Positions 1 through 7,711 of a stretch of 64,000 nucleotides of DNA are shown piece after piece; within the stretch, counting starts at the first letter, position 1; every line of letters begins with the position of its first letter. A program made the translations under genes and the position numbers. The stretch is from UBA5342 sp965662645 (GTDB lineage: Bacteria; Bacteroidota; Bacteroidia; Bacteroidales; UBA5342), in assembly GCA_965662645.1 (NCBI GenBank), contig CBFIII010000003.1, positions 62,001 through 126,000 of the forward strand. Reading direction: 5' to 3'. Below the pieces are notes generated by a model. That model searched no databases and was not told the DNA's origin. It was given only the letters and a program-made list of their open reading frames with translations.

Positions 1-778
1 ACGCTTGTGCTGTGCTTAGTCCTGCTCCAAGAGATGATCCTGCATTAAAACCAAACCATCCTACCCACAAAAGACCTGCTCCCATAAGGGTCATTACGAG
101 ACTGTTGGGGCGGTGTGCCGCTAATGGAAATCCTCTGCGTGAACCAATAAAAAGTGCGGCCACTAAGCCTGAAATTCCTGCAGAAATATGAACTACAGTA
201 CCTCCTGCAAAGTCGATAGCTCCATTGGCTCCCATGTTAAAAATAAAACCATCCTCGGCCCATACCCAATGACAAAGGGGATTGTAAACTAAAAGGCCCC
301 AGAGAACAATAAAGATAACATAGGTTTTGAATCTTATGCGTTCGGCAAAAGCTCCAGCCATTAAGGCGGGGGTGATCATTGCAAATTTTCCTTGAAACAT
401 AGCGAAGACATATTCTGGTACGCCGCCTTCCATGATGCTTTCATCTATGCCTTTTAAGAAGAAATAATCAGGATTCCAGCCTATCCAGCCGCCTAGTATG
501 TTTGATCCAAAACTCATAGAGTAACCAACGACGACCCATAATATGCTCATAACGCCCATGGCTACAAAGGAGTGCATCATGGTTCCTAATACGTTTTTGG
601 TGCGGACTAGGCCGCCGTAGAACATGGCTAATCCTGGTATCATTAAGAGGACTAGTGCGGTAGAGGTCATCATCCAAGCTGTAGCTCCAGAGTCAATTTC
701 TGGCGTGTTAGCGAATAGAGATCCCGATGAAAGTAGTGTTAGAGCTATTAGGCTCCACTTCTTCTTAGCGTTTTTCAT
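1..778 (-). CDS. amt: Ammonium transporter (Amt family), 3' end cut by window edge
   Basis: Integral inner-membrane channel for ammonium/ammonia uptake. The reading frame starts at ATG 778 on the minus strand and runs off the window at base 1, so about 259 N-terminal residues are visible. A signal-peptide-like N-terminus (MKNAKKKWSLIALTLL, ending near LFAN) precedes TSTALVLLMIPGLAMFYGGL, the first Amt transmembrane helix. Further Amt signatures are VGYSMSFGSN, FAMFQGKFAMITPAL, AFAERIRFKTY and DFAGGTVVHISAG, whose His (about residue 197) corresponds to the first pore histidine of AmtB. The window ends within the segment FGFNAGSSLGAG. A GlnK/PII partner is not visible and may lie beyond the window start. 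Amt family membership is firm. Which paralogue it is, and whether a regulatory domain is fused at the C-terminus, cannot be seen. Confidence 0.95.
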   Translation of the reverse strand, partial: MKNAKKKWSLIALTLLSSGSLFANTPEIDSGATAWMMTSTALVLLMIPGLAMFYGGLVRTKNVLGTMMHSFVAMGVMSILWVVVGYSMSFGSNILGGWIGWNPDYFFLKGIDESIMEGGVPEYVFAMFQGKFAMITPALMAGAFAERIRFKTYVIFIVLWGLLVYNPLCHWVWAEDGFIFNMGANGAIDFAGGTVVHISAGISGLVAALFIGSRRGFPLAAHRPNSLVMTLMGAGLLWVGWFGFNAGSSLGAGLSTAQA

Positions 779-824
779 TTACTTTAATGTTTGGGGTAAA
801 AAATATGTTTTTGTGTTGTGAGGG

Positions 825-832
825 CAAATATA
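825..832 (-). promoter_or_regulatory. Putative -7 element for amt
   Basis: The minus strand reads TATATTTG, an exact match to the Bacteroidota TAnnTTTG element, 46 nt upstream of the amt start codon. No good TTTG element is seen at the expected -33 distance, so the site may depend on an activator. The rest of 833-1027 is AT-rich, with nothing else recognisable. Confidence 0.5.
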
Positions 833-1027
833 AATCAAATAATCATAAATGACAAAGTTAATATGTCATAATGATATAGAAATGGCTATTTCTTGAGATA
901 AAAACGATAATTCTTATTGTAAACAGTAATTATGGTTGATTTTTTGCGTAAAAATAGAGAATCACTAACTTTAAATTAATATAAAATCTATTTTTAATAT
1001 TTATTTGTGTGGATGAAGGTATTTTAT

Positions 1028-1076
1028 ATAAAAAACACCTATAAAAAATCAATATGACAGATTTTTTATAGGTGTT
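1028..1076 (-). terminator. Intrinsic terminator of rlmD
   Basis: A perfect 17-bp inverted repeat (arms 1034-1050 and 1060-1076) encloses a 9-nt loop. On the minus strand it is followed by a run of T, directly downstream of the rlmD stop codon at 1105. Confidence 0.9.
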
Positions 1077-1104
1077 GTTTCTTTATGGTATGTAATCTTG
1101 AAAA

Positions 1105-2511
1105 CTATCGTTTTTCGAGTAATACGATATTTTCGATATGGTGTGTGTGTGGAAACATATCGACAGGCTGAATGCGACTGACGTAGTATCTCTCATTCAT
1201 AAGCTGAAGGTCGCGAGCTTGTGTAGCAGGGTTACAGCTAACATAAACCACTTTTTGTGGTGCGGTGTTCAATATGACTTTAATGACATCTTCGTGCATT
1301 CCTGCTCGTGGAGGATCTGTGATGATAACATCTGGTTGCCCATTTTCTTGGATGAAATTGCTGGTGAGGATGTCTTTCATATCACCTGCAAAGAACGTGG
1401 TGTTGTCTATATTGTTAAAAGATGAGTTGACTATAGCATCTTCAATGGCTTCGGGTACATATTCTATGCCTACTACCTTTTTGCATTGTTTAGCAATGAA
1501 GTTGGCAATAGTTCCTGTGCCTGTATAGAGGTCGTAAACGATGTCGCTTTCTTTTAGATTGGCGAAATCACGGGTGACTTTGTAGAGGTTATATGCTTGT
1601 TCCGAATTGGTTTGGTAGAATGATTTAGGTCCAATTTTGAACTTAATTCCTTCCATTTCTTCATAGATGTAAGGTGTGCCTTTGTGGCATTTAATCTCTA
1701 AATCACCTATCGTATCGTTGGCTTTTGGGTTGATCACATACATTAATGAGGTGATCTCTGGAAACGTTTTTGCCAAATGGGTTAACAACCCTTCTTGCCA
1801 CTCTAGCTGTTCATGATAAAAGGAGAGGATGACCATCACTTCTCCTGTAGTAGAGGTGCGGATAATCATCGTGCGTAGAAATCCGGTTTGATTTCTTATG
1901 TCGAAATATGAAATGCCTGTTTCGTCGGCGTATTTTTTTACTTCATTACGTATGGCATTCGATGGGTCTTTTTGTAGCCAGCATTTGTTGATGTCTAATA
2001 CTTTGTCGAATAAGCCTGGGATGTGGAAGCCTACGCCGTTCATGTTGCCTTCTTTTGCGCCATCATCCATCTCGCCATAACTCAACCATCTTTTATTAGA
2101 AAAGGTGAATTCTAATTTGTTACGGTAAAATTCCGTTTTTTCAGAGCCAATAATAGGTGATATTTCAGGGAGCTCTATTTTACCTATACGTGTCAATTGA
2201 TCAACAACTTGTTTTTGTTTGTAAAAAAGCTGTTTGTCGTAGGGTAGGCTTTGCCATTTGCAACCTCCACAGACGCCATGGTATGCGCATACTGGTGTTA
2301 TTCTGTCACTTGAATATTCGTGGATGTGTGTGACTTTGGCTTCCTGAAACCGTTTGCGTTTTTTGATGACTTGCAGATCAACGATATCACCAGGAATGGC
2401 ATAAGGTACAAATACAACAACGTCGTTGACTTTAGCGATAGCTTTGCCTTCGGCCCCAATATCGGTAATGGTTACTTTCTCGTAAAAGGGTTTGTTCTTT
2501 TTGCGTGCCAT
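1105..2511 (-). CDS. rlmD: 23S rRNA (uracil-5-)-methyltransferase RlmD/RumA family
   Basis: SAM-dependent enzyme that methylates C5 of a uridine in 23S rRNA (U1939 in E. coli numbering for RlmD). It has 468 residues, the family's normal size. An N-terminal TRAM RNA-binding domain (about 8-65) is followed by the iron-sulfur cysteines Cys75, Cys81 and Cys84 in CAYHGVCGGC. A later Cys near 177 is a plausible fourth ligand. The SAM-binding motif YDLYTGTGTIANF and the IITDPPRAG motif follow. VVYVSCNPATQARDL carries the catalytic Cys. Many Bacteroidota have several RumA-like paralogues, so the exact target uridine is inferred. The gene stands alone between two strong terminators, so it is probably monocistronic. 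Confidence 0.9.
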   Translation of the reverse strand: MARKKNKPFYEKVTITDIGAEGKAIAKVNDVVVFVPYAIPGDIVDLQVIKKRKRFQEAKVTHIHEYSSDRITPVCAYHGVCGGCKWQSLPYDKQLFYKQKQVVDQLTRIGKIELPEISPIIGSEKTEFYRNKLEFTFSNKRWLSYGEMDDGAKEGNMNGVGFHIPGLFDKVLDINKCWLQKDPSNAIRNEVKKYADETGISYFDIRNQTGFLRTMIIRTSTTGEVMVILSFYHEQLEWQEGLLTHLAKTFPEITSLMYVINPKANDTIGDLEIKCHKGTPYIYEEMEGIKFKIGPKSFYQTNSEQAYNLYKVTRDFANLKESDIVYDLYTGTGTIANFIAKQCKKVVGIEYVPEAIEDAIVNSSFNNIDNTTFFAGDMKDILTSNFIQENGQPDVIITDPPRAGMHEDVIKVILNTAPQKVVYVSCNPATQARDLQLMNERYYVSRIQPVDMFPHTHHIENIVLLEKR

Positions 2512-2540
2512 AGTATTTGGGAATAATAGGGGTTAAGACG

Positions 2541-2582
2541 AAAAAACATCAGACAAGACCTTGTGGTCTTTATGCCTGATGT
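2541..2582 (-). terminator. Intrinsic terminator of carA
   Basis: An inverted repeat (ACATCAGACAAGACC pairing with GGTCTTTATGCCTGATGT, two mismatches) is followed on the minus strand by six T. It lies 27 nt past the carA stop and ends transcription before rlmD. Confidence 0.9.
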
Positions 2583-2608
2583 CTTTTTATTACCTTATGT
2601 AATTTATG

Positions 2609-3688
2609 TTACTTTTTTGTTTTTTTTATGTTGTCGATAAAGACGTCAAACAAAATTTCAGTATCTGTAGGTCCGCTGGTTGCTTCAGGGTGGAACTGTG
2701 TAGAGAAAAATGGTTTTGTCTTGTGACGAATGCCTTCGTTGGTGTCGTCATTTACATTAACAAATGCAGGCTCCCAATCGTCTCCTAAGGAGTCGGTGTC
2801 TAATACAAAACCGTGATTTTGAGAAGTGATGTAGCATTTGTTAGTGCCTAATTCTTGAACGGGTTGGTTATGGCTACGGTGTCCGTATTTCAATTTATGT
2901 GTGCTGCCACCTGCTGCTATTCCCATCAACTGATTTCCTAAGCAGATGCCGAAAATAGGTCTGTCTTGCTTTAAGGCTTTGCTGATGTTGTCGATTGTGA
3001 CTTGGCACATCTGCGGATCACCAGGACCGTTTGATAACATTAATCCATCATAATCATCTTGTGTGAAATCATAATCCCAAGGTACGCGTGTTACTGTAGC
3101 ACCACGTTTAGTAAGACAACGTATGATGTTGTTTTTAGCACCAGTATCTACCATGGTGATTTTGATATCGCCAGTTCCGAAGCTTGTCTTTTCTTTACAA
3201 GATACAAGATCTACTAAATTGTCTAAGTTGGGGTTGTAGTATTCTATTTCTTCGTCCTCAACAATAATTTTACCAAGCATAGATCCGCTTTCGCGTAATA
3301 ATTTGGTTAATGCGCGGGTGTCAATGCCGAAAATACCAGGTATCTCTTGCTCTTTAAGCCATTGACCTAGGCTCTTTTTTGCATTCCAATGACTGTATTC
3401 TGTAGAATATTCAGAAACAATATATCCATTGACATGAATTTGATCTGATTCAAAATGTTTAGGCAATCCGTCTTCCTTTTCATCTCCTGGTACGCCATAG
3501 TTACCAATGAGTGGATAGGTTGATACTAAGATCTGTCCTTTGTATGATGGGTCAGTTAAACTTTCAGGATAGCCAGTCATCGCGGTGTTGAAAACTACTT
3601 CCCCTGCTATGGATTTGTGATAACCAAATGATTTTCCTTCGAATACAGTTCCGTCCTCAAGAATGAGTTTGATAGGCTTAAATGTCAT
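2609..3688 (-). CDS. carA: Carbamoyl-phosphate synthase small subunit
   Basis: Glutaminase subunit of carbamoyl-phosphate synthase. It hydrolyses glutamine and passes ammonia to CarB, feeding pyrimidine and arginine synthesis in the cytoplasm. It has 359 residues, the usual length. The N-terminal CPSase small-chain domain (about 1-150) contains GEVVFNTAMTGYPESLTDPSY. The class I glutamine amidotransferase domain (about 176-355) has the nucleophile Cys249 in FGICLGNQLMG and the His333/Glu335 pair in QFHPEA. carB is not adjacent in this window, since a divergent gene lies upstream. A TACTTTTG -7 element 26 nt before the ATG supports the start chosen. Confidence 0.97.
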   Translation of the reverse strand: MTFKPIKLILEDGTVFEGKSFGYHKSIAGEVVFNTAMTGYPESLTDPSYKGQILVSTYPLIGNYGVPGDEKEDGLPKHFESDQIHVNGYIVSEYSTEYSHWNAKKSLGQWLKEQEIPGIFGIDTRALTKLLRESGSMLGKIIVEDEEIEYYNPNLDNLVDLVSCKEKTSFGTGDIKITMVDTGAKNNIIRCLTKRGATVTRVPWDYDFTQDDYDGLMLSNGPGDPQMCQVTIDNISKALKQDRPIFGICLGNQLMGIAAGGSTHKLKYGHRSHNQPVQELGTNKCYITSQNHGFVLDTDSLGDDWEPAFVNVNDDTNEGIRHKTKPFFSTQFHPEATSGPTDTEILFDVFIDNIKKTKK

Positions 3689-3713
3689 TGTGTTTCGTTC
3701 GTTTATATTTTTG

Positions 3714-3721
3714 CAAAAGTA
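3714..3721 (-). promoter_or_regulatory. Putative -7 element for carA
   Basis: The minus strand reads TACTTTTG, an exact TAnnTTTG match, giving a short leader of about 20 nt before the carA ATG at 3688. The -33 region is weak. Confidence 0.6.
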
Positions 3722-3921
3722 GTATTTTCAGGGCAAAGGTGAAAATCGAAATGGCCTATATGACCATTTATTTACAAAGAAATATTTGAAGGGGTGTTTT
3801 TAAGCCTTTCATGAATTTTTTTTCTTTTTCTTTTCGTTATATAAATGTTGATAAAAGGTGAATAGTTGATAGTTTGTTTGGCTTTCTTATTAATAGGAAC
3901 GTGTAGCCAACTAAATTCTTA

Positions 3922-3929
3922 TACTTTTG
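3922..3929 (+). promoter_or_regulatory. Putative -7 element for the RNase D-like gene
   Basis: TACTTTTG matches TAnnTTTG exactly and ends 20 nt before ATG 3950. Its position inside the longer possible reading frame (TTG start at 3866) argues that translation begins at 3950. Confidence 0.6.
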
Positions 3930-3949
3930 TATTAATTACAAAAAGGACT

Positions 3950-4573
3950 ATGGTGAAAGTATTCAGAGAAGACATTACGAAGGAAGAAATGGCAAAATTG
4001 CCATTGATACAATATGAAGGGGAAATCGTTATTGTAGATACTCTAGATAAATTTGATTTAGCTATTCAAGAGATGTTTAAATATGATATTGCAGGGTTTG
4101 ATACTGAGACTCGGCCTTCTTTTAAGAAAGGTTTGCAATATAAAGTAGCTCTATTACAGGTCTTTTGTGGTGATGTTTGTTATCTTATTCGTTTGAATAA
4201 AATTGGTTTTCCTGATGCTTTGCGTCTTTGGTTCGAAAAAGAGTCCATTTGTAAGGTGGGTTTGTCGTTGCGCGATGACGTACGTGAATTACGGAAAAAA
4301 AGATTAATTACACCCCGTAATTTAATTGATTTACAGACTATTGTCGGGGATTATAAGATAGAGGCTTTGAGCCTTAAGAAATTATCTTCTATTGTGTTGG
4401 GGGGGCGCATCTCTAAACGTCAACAATTATCCAATTGGGAGGCTGTGGAGCTGAGTGAACCTCAACAAATTTATGCTGCAACAGATGCGTGGGTTAGCTT
4501 AGAGATTTATAAAGGATTACAAAAGAGTAAAAAAACAAGTAGAGTGAATGCGAAAAAAATCATTGGTTCTTAA
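3950..4573 (+). CDS. 3'-5' exonuclease, RNase D-like DEDDy family
   Basis: Probable single-domain 3'-5' exonuclease acting on RNA or DNA ends in the cytoplasm, 207 residues from ATG 3950. The DEDDy motifs are visible: Exo I in AGFDTET (Asp and Glu), Exo II around KVGLSLRDDVREL, and Exo III YAATDAW with its Tyr and Asp. An in-frame extension to a TTG at 3866 was rejected because a -7 promoter element lies inside it and the added residues do not look like this family. There is no HRDC domain, so it is not a full RNase D; it resembles the stand-alone exonucleases common in Bacteroidota. Its 3' end lies close to the next gene (7 nt from ATG 4581), which suggests co-transcription. Confidence 0.85.
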   Translation: MVKVFREDITKEEMAKLPLIQYEGEIVIVDTLDKFDLAIQEMFKYDIAGFDTETRPSFKKGLQYKVALLQVFCGDVCYLIRLNKIGFPDALRLWFEKESICKVGLSLRDDVRELRKKRLITPRNLIDLQTIVGDYKIEALSLKKLSSIVLGGRISKRQQLSNWEAVELSEPQQIYAATDAWVSLEIYKGLQKSKKTSRVNAKKIIGS

Positions 4574-4580
4574 TTTCTTG

Positions 4581-7500
4581 ATGCAATTTAAAACATTTTT
4601 TAAACTAGGATTAGTTGCTTTTCTGGCTGCTTTTCTGATGGGGGCTACGTCAACGATGGAGAATATAAAACCTGTTAAGCCTGAGATAACTAAAGGAGTA
4701 TTTGCGCAAGCTGAAAAAACCTTGTCAACGATGACCGTGGACGAGAAAATAGGCCAGCTTTTTATGGTGGCTGTATGGTCAGAGTGGCAAGAGAAAACAT
4801 TATCCCGTATTTATTCTGAAGCGGAACAATATCATATTGGAGGGGTTTGTTTCTTCGCAGGATCTGCTTTTAGTCAGGTTGAAATTACCAATAAACTGAA
4901 TGAAATAGCTAAAATTCCTATGCTCGTAGGGGTGGATGGTGAATGGGGTTTAGGTATGCGAGTGACGGATGCTTTTCAGTTTCCTTATGCCATGAATGTG
5001 GGGGCGGTAAGTGATTCTTCGTTGGTTTATGAAATGGGAAAACAGATAGGCGAACATTGCCGTCGTTTGGGGGTGCATATTAATTTTGCTCCTGTGCATG
5101 ACCTCAATAGTAACCCTTTAAATCCTGTCATCAACTACCGTTCTTTTGGTTCTGGTGTGTCAAATGTAAGTGCCAAATGCAAAGCTTATATGCTAGGCAT
5201 GCAGAGCGAAGGGGTATTGGCTGTAGCCAAACATTTTCCCGGTCATGGAGATACTCAAACGGATTCGCATCACGCCTTACCTGTGATTGATAAGAGTCTC
5301 GAAGAATTTGAAGAGTTCGAGATGAAACCTTTTCAAAATTCTATAGATAATGGCTTACAAGCTATGATGATTGGTCATCTCAGTGTCCCACAGTTGGTGA
5401 CCCATGATTTGCCTGCTTCTCTTAATCCTGAAATTATTTATGGCATAGTAAAACAGAAAATGGGGTTTAAGGGCTTGATTGTTAGCGATGCTCTTAATAT
5501 GGAAGCCGTGTCTAAAGGTATTGAAAACCATTATCTAAAAGCATTTCAGGCAGGTAACGATATCTTGTTATTTCCAGAAGATGTAGTGGAGGGCATTCGC
5601 CAAATAAAAGCTGGCTTAGCCCATGGTGATATTGCAGAATCGGAATTGGATGAACGTTGTTTGCGTGTTTTATCCTATAAATATGCTTTAGGGGTGCAGA
5701 ATTTTACGCCTATTTCTAAGGATCATTTGCTTGAAGATATTAATCCTGTAAAATCAAAAGTCCTTAATTATCATTTGCTTGAGCAGTCGTTGACTTTAGT
5801 GCGTAATGTGAAAAGTGTTATTCCTTTTAAGGATTTGGATAAGAAAAAGATAGCTGCTGTTTCTATTAATGGTGATGAGGATACTTTTCTTTCTACTTTG
5901 AAAAAATATACAGCAATTGATGTGTTTCATTCTACCTTAAATACTCCTGAGGAAATTAATGATCTCATTTCTAAATTGTCAGGATATGATGAGGTGATAG
6001 TTGGGCTTCATGGTTATCAAAAAACTAAGGGTGTTAACTATGGGATAAGTGATGCTGATATTACTTTTGTGGTGCAATTATCTGAAATGTTAAATGTCCA
6101 TGTGGTGTTAATGGCTAATCCTTATGCTATTCGACGTGTAACGGCCGAGGAGTTTATAAAGATACAATCACTGATGTTTACCTATGGTGATAATGATATG
6201 ATTGAGTCCTTAGCTGCGCAAGCTCTTTTTGGTGGTGTGGCTTTGCAAGGAAAATTACCGCTTCAAATCAATGACTTTTTGCACGAGGGGTTGGGATATC
6301 AGACTAAAGTATGTCGTTTGTCTTATGTGGATATTCCAGAAGTGGCTGGGCTTAATAGTGAGAAACTTACTAAGATTGATACCATCGTTGACGAACTAAT
6401 CTCTGAAGAGATGTCTCCTGGCTGTCAGGTGTTGGTGGCGCGTCATGGAAAAGTGGTATTCTCGAAAGCGTATGGTTACCATACTTATGCTAAAACAGAT
6501 CCGGTACAGGAGGATGATCTTTATGATATTGCTTCTGTGACTAAAGTTGCGGCTACTGTGCCTTTAATTATGGAGTTGAAAGACGAAGGGGTACTTAATC
6601 TTAGAAATGGTTTATCTACCTATTTGCCAGAGCTGAAAAATAAACCTAATGGTAAGCTAAATATTAAAGAATTGTTGTTGCATCAAGCGGGCTTGCAGAG
6701 TTATATCGGGTTTGATTTTCAATTGTTAGATGAAGATAAACTAAAGGGGAGTTTGTTTCATAAAGGACGTACTGCAGAATATAGTATTAAGTTGACTCCT
6801 GGTATTTATATGACTAATAAATATGTCTTTAAAGATCAGTATTTGTCTGATACTGCGGATGCTCATTTTAATGTGAAAGTGGCTGAGGGAGTTTATACTT
6901 TTGCTGGATATCGAGATGAGATGTTTCATACTATTGATACGCTTCCTTTGCGAAATAATAAGAAATACCAATACAGTGACTTAGGGTTTTATTATGCGTT
7001 TCGTGTGGTGGAGGCCATAGGACAAAAGCCTATTAATGAGATGGCTGATGAGCGTTTGTATGCTCCTTTGGGTATGAATTGTACCTTATATAATCCGTTG
7101 ACACGTTATGATAAGAAACGAATTGTTCCTACGGTTGATGAACTGTTTTTTCGCCATCAGTTGCTTCAGGGTTATGTGCACGATCAAGGTGCCGCTTTAA
7201 TGGGAGGAGTGGCTGGTCATGCGGGGCTTTTTAGTAATGCTAATGATTTGGCTAAGTTGTTTCAGATGTATCTAAATCAAGGTTTTTATGGCCGTAAGAA
7301 TTATGTTTTTCCTAATACTATTAAGTATTTTACTCAGCATACTGAGCATGACTTCCGTCGTGGTGTTGGGTTTGATAAACCAGAGACGCATACTGACAGA
7401 CCGCAACCTACGTGTATTTCAGCTTCACCATCAACCTTTGGGCATACGGGTTTTACAGGCATAGGGATATGGGCCGATCCTGAGAATGATTTGATCTATA

Positions 7501-7604
7501 TCTTCCTCTCGAATAGGGTGCATCCTGATTCTTACAATAATAAGTTTTCAAAAGAAAATATACGACCTCGTATTCAGCAAGTTATTTATGATGCTTTGCT
7601 TTAA
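4581..7604 (+). CDS. Secreted GH3 beta-N-acetylglucosaminidase fused to a class C beta-lactamase-like serine hydrolase
   Basis: About 1007 residues from ATG 4581. An upstream in-frame ATG at 4548 would overlap the preceding gene by 26 nt; the 4581 start gives a cleaner signal peptide (MQFKTFFKLGLVAFLAAF). Residue numbers here count from 4548. A GH3 domain (about 45-370) contains KHFPGHGDTQTDSHH (227-241), the NagZ-type His/Asp acid-base loop, and IVSDALNM with the nucleophile Asp near 314. A GH3 C-terminal-like region (about 390-590) follows. The last 400 residues are a penicillin-binding-protein/beta-lactamase fold with SVTK (near 661), YSD (near 808) and GHTG (near 964). The pairing suggests turnover of peptidoglycan or muropeptides in the periplasm or at the surface. 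This two-domain design is known in Bacteroidota; the substrate is inferred. Confidence 0.9.
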   Translation: MQFKTFFKLGLVAFLAAFLMGATSTMENIKPVKPEITKGVFAQAEKTLSTMTVDEKIGQLFMVAVWSEWQEKTLSRIYSEAEQYHIGGVCFFAGSAFSQVEITNKLNEIAKIPMLVGVDGEWGLGMRVTDAFQFPYAMNVGAVSDSSLVYEMGKQIGEHCRRLGVHINFAPVHDLNSNPLNPVINYRSFGSGVSNVSAKCKAYMLGMQSEGVLAVAKHFPGHGDTQTDSHHALPVIDKSLEEFEEFEMKPFQNSIDNGLQAMMIGHLSVPQLVTHDLPASLNPEIIYGIVKQKMGFKGLIVSDALNMEAVSKGIENHYLKAFQAGNDILLFPEDVVEGIRQIKAGLAHGDIAESELDERCLRVLSYKYALGVQNFTPISKDHLLEDINPVKSKVLNYHLLEQSLTLVRNVKSVIPFKDLDKKKIAAVSINGDEDTFLSTLKKYTAIDVFHSTLNTPEEINDLISKLSGYDEVIVGLHGYQKTKGVNYGISDADITFVVQLSEMLNVHVVLMANPYAIRRVTAEEFIKIQSLMFTYGDNDMIESLAAQALFGGVALQGKLPLQINDFLHEGLGYQTKVCRLSYVDIPEVAGLNSEKLTKIDTIVDELISEEMSPGCQVLVARHGKVVFSKAYGYHTYAKTDPVQEDDLYDIASVTKVAATVPLIMELKDEGVLNLRNGLSTYLPELKNKPNGKLNIKELLLHQAGLQSYIGFDFQLLDEDKLKGSLFHKGRTAEYSIKLTPGIYMTNKYVFKDQYLSDTADAHFNVKVAEGVYTFAGYRDEMFHTIDTLPLRNNKKYQYSDLGFYYAFRVVEAIGQKPINEMADERLYAPLGMNCTLYNPLTRYDKKRIVPTVDELFFRHQLLQGYVHDQGAALMGGVAGHAGLFSNANDLAKLFQMYLNQGFYGRKNYVFPNTIKYFTQHTEHDFRRGVGFDKPETHTDRPQPTCISASPSTFGHTGFTGIGIWADPENDLIYIFLSNRVHPDSYNNKFSKENIRPRIQQVIYDALL

Positions 7605-7605
7605 T

Positions 7606-7689
7606 CCCACATAGTGGGTTTAATTCTCCGTAGCTTGTTGCGAATAATAAAATGTTCTTCAACTAAATGCCTCGTGGGTTTGCCCCGAG
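7606..7689. repeat. REP-like palindromic element, copy A
   Basis: Starts one base after the preceding stop codon. It has three modules: CCCACATAGTGGG (7606-7618, 5-bp arms and 3-nt centre), CTCCGTAGCTTGTTGCGAAT (7626-7645, decayed hairpin around CTTG) and CTCGTGGGTTTGCCCCGAG (7671-7689, hairpin with TTTG loop and one bulge). Related modules recur at 10477, 17790, 33728, 38201 and 48543. It lies between convergent genes. Confidence 0.65.
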
Positions 7690-7711
7690 CTTGTTGACTA
7701 ATTTCTACTCC

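Noticed and set aside
3866..3949. Longer N-terminus for the RNase D-like gene (TTG start)
   Set aside because: A TACTTTTG promoter element lies inside it, the start is TTG, and the added residues do not fit the family.
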